Assembly: GCA_022836615.1 (NCBI GenBank)
Contig: MU405238.1
Location: 248,001 to 312,000, forward strand
Reading direction: 5' to 3'
DNA from: Annulohypoxylon bovei var. microspora
Taxonomy: Eukaryota; Ascomycota; Sordariomycetes; Xylariales; Hypoxylaceae
Length of the DNA: 64,000 nucleotides
Shown here: positions 58,057 through 64,000 of the stretch, piece after piece
How the letters are laid out: each line of letters starts with the position of its first letter
Numbering within the stretch: the first letter of the stretch is position 1
The notes under the pieces: generated by a model
Seen by the model: the letters and a program-made list of their open reading frames with translations, nothing else
Told to the model about the DNA's origin: nothing
Databases searched by the model: none
Program-made: the position numbers and the translations under genes

Positions 58057-60912
58057 ATGGGTCATAAATCCAAGTTCACTTTCCCGATTCCGGGACGCTC
58101 ATCGAAGCAGAACGCCGCGGCGATGTCGAACCCTCTCTCAAAAGCGGAAAAGATTCTGGGAACTGGTGGTATGAGTCATGGGTCGCCCACTACGACGAGG
58201 GAACGCGGCCGATCATGGGATAGAGGTTCGAACGGCGGTATCAGTATATCGATTTCGGAGAGTAGCAATAGCCTGTCTGGCGTTCCAGAAGGGGACGATG
58301 ATGTACTTGCTGGAACGAATTACGGTAGAACTCTATGGGAGGAGGAATCGGAGGCTCTCCCTCGACGACTGCGTAGTGCAAATGGGCCCTTTGGTAGGGG
58401 ATTGAAGACCAAGAAATCGGCAGCTACCCTTGGTGCTCGCAGCCGGGAGGCTACGATAGACGACTCTAATTCTCGCCGACCTCAGTCTAGTTCTACTGTC
58501 TATTCACATTACGAACCAGCCAAGATGCCACTCTCGATATCTCAGCAGACCTCTAACTCGGCAATGGCAAAAGGACTACCATCGAAAGCCGGTGCATTGT
58601 TGGATATAGACGGGGCGCTTCATGGCCAAGTATCGCAAGTGCCGCAAAAGAAGAAGCCTTCGAAGTTGGACTTCTCAAGGCTAAGGCTGAGGTCTCGTAA
58701 AGATCACAATCAGGACTCCAACATTGTCGGCCCCGTTCTAGGGAACAGCTATGTGACGAGATCACCATCTGTTATGTCACATATGTCCCATCCATTGAGT
58801 CCTGATGAAAAAACTCCAAGACCGGATATGAAGATCCAAGCTCATACAGTCGCGCAAATATCGGAGAGACCAGGCCGCTACAAGGGCGCAAACGATGCGA
58901 GCACACTAACCCAACTTTACGACCATTATGAACAAATGTCATTTAGGCATGCTGAGGATTTGAAGGAAGAAGATGAAGAAGACGAGGAGTTGATATTAGA
59001 GAAAACACTGTCAAATCAACAACGCTTACTACCTCGGACCTACGAACCCGAATCTCCTAGTGTATCTCGCGAGGATATGATCACGCCGTTGCCAAATAAT
59101 GCTAGGTGGACTCATAGCCGAAATACTTCGCAGTCGAGCAAACTTACGGCAACTAGGGCTGGAACACCGAGCACTCTGCAAATACGCCCAACATCGAGGA
59201 ATGATTATCCGGCGAGTGTATCGAGTCGACATACACGTACCTCAAAGGCTACTCCATCAATCATGAGTACTTTGGACTCTGAGCGGCAGCAGCAAAGTGT
59301 GTTATCGCTTAGCGATTCGGAATCGGACGAGGATACTGCATACTCCGGACCGGGTTCATCATTGCCGTCTTATGAAAATAGTTTCCGTGATGATGCTAGC
59401 GTATCCTCGAGTCAGCGACAGCGAAGTACATCGAGATTATCTATCAGCAGCCACTCAACTAACCCCAAAGGGGCATCTTACGCACAGCTTAATGATTTTC
59501 TTACTATTCCACAAGCTTCTCCGAAAGCAAAGGTTGGCCGGTCGCCGTCGACGAATACTGTGTATTCGACTAATTCATCCAAGAGCACAGCAACCCGCGC
59601 GTCCATACCTTCTCATCCTTCTCAACAAGAACACCGAGGGTCTGTATCAACAACGGGAACTGGAGGCTCTATGTTATCTCCCACCTTTAGTATCCCGCCC
59701 AATTACAATGTACAGGAAGCGAAGGCAATCACATTTACCCCACTAGCCTCTACTGCTGATGCTGCATCGTCGGTATCAGTAGATCGGATATCGAATAATC
59801 TGGACCACATTGTCTCACGGCAGACAGGACGTGTTTCGCAAAATTCCCATGCCTCGGACCAACCGACGCCACCGTTGTCTCCAAGTAGCGTAGATTATCA
59901 TAGGAAATCACCAGAGTCTGTACGACAGGAACCGACGGCCAGCAAAGCTAGCGAATCGCATAACGCACGGTTAATGGCCGTGACAAGACAGGAGGAGATG
60001 CTCCTAGCTGCGCTGAGGAAGAAGAGAGCCAGGATGCGGGAGAATATAATCGCCGAAATTAAAGAGGATAGGGGCCACCGAGGTAGCGCAAGTGGCTCAG
60101 CCATTGAAGAAGACCTTAAGAAGTTACCATCGGCGAATCTGAAAGACCCGGAGAGACACGCTGCAAAGGAAGTCAAGGAGTCTAGGGAGTCTCGTGCCAA
60201 AGCGAAGCAGCCTAAGAATGTCCCGACGAGGGCGTCATCGTTAATGGGACGGGCGGGTCAGAAGCCTAGTGTTCGGCAGATTCGACCGCGCGATCATTCC
60301 AACGGACCACGCGGCGTAGACATACCGCCATCGACTAGCCATAGTGATCCGGTAGAGAAAGGCTCTCTTCGATTAAGACTTTCTCCTGAACCCGAATCTC
60401 GACGCACCGGGAAGTCTCGCCACGAACGTGTGCTCCTCTACTTAGATCGACCAATTGATAGTATCGATGTGATCGACCAGGCAGAGCCGAGCCCAGACCT
60501 AAGCGAGTTTATGGAAGAGGACTTGAACTTCCCACTTCCAGGTGGCCGTGAGAGCAGAACAAGGTCAAAACTGGGCAACTATGCACCAAGCGGATTACCG
60601 CGACCCGACTCGAGTCCGGTGAGCCCGAGGACCAGGCCAATGAGGATCATACCGAAGATCGATCCAAATATCAACGAGGATATCGATGCTGACGACTTCG
60701 ACTTTGAAGAGGTTATCGATAGGCGTACAATGGCACTCCCCCCGTTGCCGGTGAAGGGAGTTCCTAGACCGGACAGTCCCGTCTCCCCGGCGGATGGGCT
60801 GTTGACACCATCCGTCTTTGGCCATAAGAAGGACAAGAAGAGCGCGGTGGTAAGACTTAGTGCAGTGGGACAGATCAGTTCCCCGATACCATGGTGGGGC
60901 GACGACGACTGA
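58057..60912 (+). CDS. Hypothetical Ser-rich protein, 951 aa
   Basis: Single open frame from ATG at 58057 (MGHKSKFTFPIPGRSSK); an in-frame TTG 18 nt earlier is not preferred. I do not recognise a named domain. Most of the chain is low-complexity and Ser/Arg/Thr-rich, with many SP and RxxS sites that look like kinase targets. Distinct parts are a short N-terminal motif (KSKFTFPIPGR) and acidic stretches (LKEEDEEDEELILEKTL). A predicted helix at about 636-672 (RLMAVTRQEEMLLAALRKKR) may form a coiled coil. An acidic block (DEDIDADDFDFEEVIDRRTM) precedes the C-terminal tail VRLSAVGQISSPIPWWGDDD, whose ordered look suggests a conserved docking peptide. It is probably a cytosolic or nuclear scaffold, which is inference. 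Confidence 0.82.
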   Translation: MGHKSKFTFPIPGRSSKQNAAAMSNPLSKAEKILGTGGMSHGSPTTTRERGRSWDRGSNGGISISISESSNSLSGVPEGDDDVLAGTNYGRTLWEEESEALPRRLRSANGPFGRGLKTKKSAATLGARSREATIDDSNSRRPQSSSTVYSHYEPAKMPLSISQQTSNSAMAKGLPSKAGALLDIDGALHGQVSQVPQKKKPSKLDFSRLRLRSRKDHNQDSNIVGPVLGNSYVTRSPSVMSHMSHPLSPDEKTPRPDMKIQAHTVAQISERPGRYKGANDASTLTQLYDHYEQMSFRHAEDLKEEDEEDEELILEKTLSNQQRLLPRTYEPESPSVSREDMITPLPNNARWTHSRNTSQSSKLTATRAGTPSTLQIRPTSRNDYPASVSSRHTRTSKATPSIMSTLDSERQQQSVLSLSDSESDEDTAYSGPGSSLPSYENSFRDDASVSSSQRQRSTSRLSISSHSTNPKGASYAQLNDFLTIPQASPKAKVGRSPSTNTVYSTNSSKSTATRASIPSHPSQQEHRGSVSTTGTGGSMLSPTFSIPPNYNVQEAKAITFTPLASTADAASSVSVDRISNNLDHIVSRQTGRVSQNSHASDQPTPPLSPSSVDYHRKSPESVRQEPTASKASESHNARLMAVTRQEEMLLAALRKKRARMRENIIAEIKEDRGHRGSASGSAIEEDLKKLPSANLKDPERHAAKEVKESRESRAKAKQPKNVPTRASSLMGRAGQKPSVRQIRPRDHSNGPRGVDIPPSTSHSDPVEKGSLRLRLSPEPESRRTGKSRHERVLLYLDRPIDSIDVIDQAEPSPDLSEFMEEDLNFPLPGGRESRTRSKLGNYAPSGLPRPDSSPVSPRTRPMRIIPKIDPNINEDIDADDFDFEEVIDRRTMALPPLPVKGVPRPDSPVSPADGLLTPSVFGHKKDKKSAVVRLSAVGQISSPIPWWGDDD

Positions 60913-61857
60913 TTTGACATGAATTGCTCATCGCCAAGGATGATATTTTTTTTCTCACGATTTATCGGGCTGAACAGGACCACACGTCACATTTTCCCTA
61001 TGTATGTCTTTAAGATGCACGCATTTACATTTCGGCTGTTTGTTTAGCGCTTGATTTTTTACGACTTTTCCCAAAGCAAGCGAGTTCAGGTTGGGAATCA
61101 GAAAAACGGGGATCCGTATTCATAAAATGGGAAGTTTAGCATCACTGCATACGACTAACATTCTCGTCTGATCGATCGATCGCCTTTATCCCTATGTCAA
61201 AATTCGAAACGCGTCACGTCTTTTATTTTCGAGAATGGGGGATGGTCGGATCCCATCTGGCCTGTATTTTTATCCTCCAACGAGGCCCATTAGACGTGGA
61301 AAAGGCCCTGTGGTTTGGGGTCGACTACCTACCTAGTCTCAGGTGCATATCTCATAAGTCAAGGAGGGAACTTTGCTTGCTTCCACGTTGCTTGCTTTAT
61401 GGCATGCATGTACCACCGAAAAGCGATCATTTGTATTATTAGGAATTGGGAATACTGGAGGGTTATTTACGATGGATTAGATAATGTTTGATTCTACATA
61501 TGTACTCTTGTGGTGGGCGTCGGTGCGGGCGCGGGCATGTTACATTGTATTATGGATGTGCATCACATGAAGAGAGCGTCTGTTTTGAATTTGTTGTAAA
61601 ATATGCAACAGACATGCAAAAGTGGGATAACATAAAATGTTCAATAGTGATATATAAGTACTTTGACTTTGACCTTCACGATGCTTTATTTGAATGCTTG
61701 ACCAGGTGGTCGTGGAGTCGTTCTCTATGGCTAGGTACCTATGCATCCCTGTATTTTGGTGCTAGTTTTTGCTAGCTCCTTAAAATTCATTGGCTAACCA
61801 GACTAATGAGGGTCAGATATAAGGCACATTAACAGTCATTTCTAAACAGTTCCAATA
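60913..61857. other. Intergenic between the Ser-rich gene and the tRNA
   Basis: This contains the 3' UTR of the preceding gene and the 5' flank of the tRNA gene. A TATATAA element lies at 61651-61658, about 200 bp before the tRNA. No coding frame is supported. Confidence 0.45.
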
Positions 61858-62019
61858 GCCAGTTTGGCCGAGGTAAGATAAATTTCGCACCACAACAAAA
61901 ATCGTCACAAGCTAACACGCAATTCAGTGGTCTAAGGCGGTGGTTTTAAGTAGTCCTTAGGGATTTTATCTTGAACACCATTATCGAGAGATGCGCAGGT
62001 TCGAACCCTGCAGCTGGCA
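61858..62019 (+). tRNA. tRNA-Leu (anticodon UAA) with two introns
   Basis: The acceptor stem GCCAGTT (61858-61864) pairs with AGCTGGC (62012-62018), with discriminator A at 62019. The T arm GCAGG-TTCGAAC-CCTGC is perfect and contains the B box. The anticodon arm is GTGGT-TTTAAG...C-ACCAT with anticodon TAA at 61947-61949. A canonical tRNA intron of about 25 nt (61951-61975) follows G37 and carries CTTA (61956-61959) complementary to the anticodon region. The variable arm has an ATC-GAGA-GAT stem, so this is a class II tRNA. The D arm GGCCGAG...TGGTCTAAGGC is interrupted by a 55-bp insert at 61873-61927. Without both inserts the mature tRNA is 82 nt, normal for tRNA-Leu. The A box TGGCCGAG|TGG is split in the DNA. 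Confidence 0.93.
61873..61927 (+). other. Spliceosomal-type intron inside the tRNA D arm
   Basis: This 55-bp insert begins GTAAGA, carries GCTAAC at 61911-61916 with the branch A 12 nt before the end, and ends TTCAG. These signals match the mRNA introns in the same window; the last blm10 intron also has GCTAACACG shortly before its acceptor. Exact removal restores GCCGAGTGGTCTAAGGC, a standard tRNA-Leu D arm. The flanks do not form an obvious bulge-helix-bulge, so the tRNA endonuclease is a less likely processor. Confidence 0.8.
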
Positions 62020-62025
62020 ACAATA

Positions 62026-62033
62026 TTTTTTTT
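62026..62033 (+). terminator. Pol III T-run terminator
   Basis: Eight consecutive T begin 7 nt after the tRNA 3' end. This is a strong RNA polymerase III stop signal on the coding strand and supports Pol III transcription of the split tRNA gene. Confidence 0.85.
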
Positions 62034-62296
62034 CTATTTTCACTCACCATTTATTTTTGGTTTAGTCCTTTTCATTTTTACTCCCTGTGTTCTGAAGGAG
62101 TCTCCTGTGATACCTTCTTATTCTTTGCTTCACGGTGCGTCTTAAACTGCGTGCAAGCTCCAGTCTTACATAGCTACCAAGTCACTGCAGCTAAACTGGC
62201 TGCTTCGATCATCGAGATTTTTCATCGTCGATTGACAATTGTCTGGTGCGTTTCTAACCCACGTGAAGGTATCGATTGGCATAGGAATCACCAGGT

Positions 62297-62542
62297 GGAC
62301 CAGGCAAAAAGACCCAGCCCCGCGCCCCGAGCTCCACGATCTAAAGCAAGAGCTCTTCCCGCTCTCCGCAAATCAAGGCGATTTTCAACGTTGGTTCAAT
62401 TTCCTGTTGCCAAGTGGTAGCGTAGGATGATGACTTGCAGGAGGATGCTGCGGGATTATTAGACTTCCACAATACTAGCTTTACATATCCGGATTTCTGT
62501 CAAGATGTCGAGCAGGAAAGCGGACAATCCAACGTAATCTAA
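62297..62542 (+). pseudogene. Gene remnant in two frames, unrecognised
   Basis: One frame gives PELHDLKQELFPLSANQGDF and QRWFNFLLPSGS up to TGA at about 62428. Another frame overlaps at 62426 and continues DDDLQEDAAGLLDFHNTSFT and YPDFCQDVEQESGQ to TAA at 62540-62542. Both halves look like ordinary protein and not random frames, and they fit one coding sequence broken by a frameshift. The family is not recognised. No start codon or promoter was found. It lies just downstream of the tRNA gene. Confidence 0.4.
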
Positions 62543-62733
62543 TCCGTATTTTCATCTTAGCGCACTCACGACGTTCGTTCATGGGCATTTGCTAGCTATG
62601 ACGGCACTCAAGACTTCAACCTCTTCGAGCTAAAGAAAGAACTACTGTAGGTAGGAAGCCGTACTGATATTGGTCATGATAGAAGTATGCGCTAAAGTCA
62701 TGCGGCCATGATGTATGTATGTATTGGTACTAA

Positions 62734-63029
62734 ATGGGGTTTGATCTAGACTGGAAATTTGAACAATTAGTGAGTGTACTGACACCGACCGTCCCGGCCG
62801 GTGTCAAAACAATTCGAAACATACTTCGTTCGAAGTCACCGGCGGAGATCAAGAATCAGCTCTTTTCGGATAACCCCCACGAAAATCAGATCGCTCCGTG
62901 ACGATCACGGAAGCCCTCTCGGAGGTCAAGGCGTCAGTTAACCGACGGAATAGAGCACAGCATCTGTGCCAACAAGCTGCTAAACTCCGCCGACCTATAT
63001 ATGTGTACCTTCACATGAATGAAAGCTAA
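62734..63029 (+). pseudogene. Frameshifted gene fragment, unrecognised
   Basis: ATG at 62734 opens a 55-codon frame (MGFDLDWKFEQLVSVLTPTV, then RNILRSKSPAEIKNQLF) ending at TGA 62899-62901. From 62895 the neighbouring frame carries on in the same style: SVTITEALSEVKASVNRRNR, then AQHLCQQAAKLRRPIYVYL, to TAA at 63027-63029. Together they resemble the helical N-terminal part of a larger fungal protein, cut by a one-base shift and then truncated. I cannot name the family. Decay of a duplicated gene next to a tRNA is plausible. Confidence 0.4.
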
Positions 63030-63041
63030 TGCGGAGTTTAG
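62980..63041. repeat. 11-bp perfect inverted repeat
   Basis: CTAAACTCCGC (62980-62990) and GCGGAGTTTAG (63031-63041) are exact reverse complements 40 bp apart. They lie across the end of the second gene fragment. Their role is unknown; they may be a small hairpin or a trace of an insertion. Confidence 0.6.
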
Positions 63042-64000
63042 AGAACTCAAACCGTTACTGACTAGATCGTCATAAACTTTCAAAAAGGGGTTTGCGCTTC
63101 ATTATTTCCCCCGTCGTTATTATTAGGTACATGTACTGTTTGCTGCATTAATACAGCACAATACCTTAGGTAAGGAGTTGTAGTAGTGACATCGGGAGGC
63201 ACCAAGGATTGGAACCGGATTGGATCTGAGATCCCACAATTGCTTCCTAGATTTGATATCATTTGCAGAATCGTGGTAATACATACCCTGTAGTGACCAG
63301 GCACAGCGCACTTCGACCTTCGATGATCCTTACGTATCGGGCAAAAATCGAACGCCATTGATATCATCGACCTACCTATGATATGGGCCAGCCCTAATAA
63401 TTCGTACATGTACTTATAGCAGGACAGCACATTCATACTACTTTGCTGCCTTTTACTAAACGACGGCTCCTGAAAACCTGAACCTACTTCTCCTTTTTTA
63501 TTTCTTTCAACTTAACCCAAACTCGACCTCTAACCTGACCACTTTCAGGTACGACGCATCAGAGTTAACTTAACCACCGTTGGATCCCGAGTGTCACGGA
63601 CGGGTTGCGTGCTCCAGTACGGATTAGTAGCGTCACATCCAGGGGTCAAGAGAGCTTAATAGGTCTGGTATCCGTTTTGGGAGGGAGTTTTGGATGTGGG
63701 TGGCGTGAAGCGCGAACGCCCAAATCGGCAGTACCTCAATTCGCCTTGCATCATTTTTTAATTTTCTTTAACAAAGACGCGACGCATCTCTGTCGTCCAT
63801 GACCCTACCTTTATTTTTCATCATCAACCGATAACCTACGTAGGTAGTGCACAACATAAGGCACTTCCTCAGAGACGGCTTTGACAAAGATTAATATTGC
63901 ATAGCTTCATTTGGCGCATCAATTGGCTGCATTAGCGAATTATTCATTTTATTTTATTTTATTTTCCAAGTTTTTCAACCGAAAACCTCAACCACTAAAG
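63042..64000. other. Intergenic to the end of the window
   Basis: No supported gene. A palindromic AGGT motif (ACCTACGTAGGTAG) lies at 63834-63847, and a (TTTTA)n repeat at 63944-63965. The nearby C/T-rich stretch around 63480-63520 could be a leader, but no coding frame follows. Confidence 0.45.

Noticed and set aside
61873..61927. Ectopic tRNA intron of the endonuclease (bulge-helix-bulge) type
   Set aside because: The two borders do not pair to form the needed helix, while GTAAG, GCTAAC and CAG fit a spliceosomal intron. The idea is kept only as an alternative to test.
1..64000. CRISPR arrays, bacterial operon signals, rRNA genes
   Set aside because: No spaced direct repeats of CRISPR type and no 5S, 18S or 28S-like sequence were recognised. 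The intron-bearing eukaryotic genes make bacterial features irrelevant.

Overview
The window looks like nuclear DNA of a filamentous ascomycete (Pezizomycotina, most likely a Sordariomycete; that rank is inference). The genes have short introns of 43-90 nt with GTRAGT-like donors, RCTAAC-like branch sites and YAG acceptors. The gene set is typical of moulds: a velvet regulator, Blm10/PA200, Gpi18, a YTH protein and archaemetzincin. Intergenic DNA is long and rich in AGGT/ACCT tetranucleotides built around CCTAGG palindromes.

Layout. 0.4-8 kb: TatD-family hydrolase (-), FAD monooxygenase (-), a small membrane ORF (+) and an archaemetzincin M54 metalloprotease (-). 8-16.7 kb: AT-rich, gene-poor, with one broken coding remnant. 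16.7-18.4 kb: a four-exon velvet-domain regulator (-). 18.4-32.6 kb: about 14 kb without a convincing intact gene, holding microsatellites, a broken secreted-protein-like leader and one weak exon candidate. 32.7-44 kb: a very GC-rich hotdog thioesterase (-), the Blm10/PA200 proteasome activator (-, last intron resolved, C-terminal HbYX motif) and a four-exon MFS transporter (-). 45.5-47.4 kb: an unrecognised conserved-looking protein (-). 50.2-54.4 kb: GPI mannosyltransferase 2 (Gpi18, +) and a YTH-domain m6A-reader-type protein (+). 58-60.9 kb: a 951-residue Ser-rich unknown protein (+).

The most unusual object is at 61858-62019: a tRNA-Leu(UAA) gene. It has the normal tRNA intron after position 37. 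It also has a 55-bp insert in the D arm with all the marks of a spliceosomal intron (GTAAGA, GCTAAC, TTCAG). Removing the insert restores a perfect D arm and the Pol III A box. It is followed by a T8 terminator and by decayed gene fragments at 62.3-63.0 kb.

The genes are mostly independent housekeeping or developmental functions and no metabolic gene cluster is evident. Exon joins were worked out by hand from splice signals and reading-frame continuity. No alignment or search was run, so family names rest on motif recognition.
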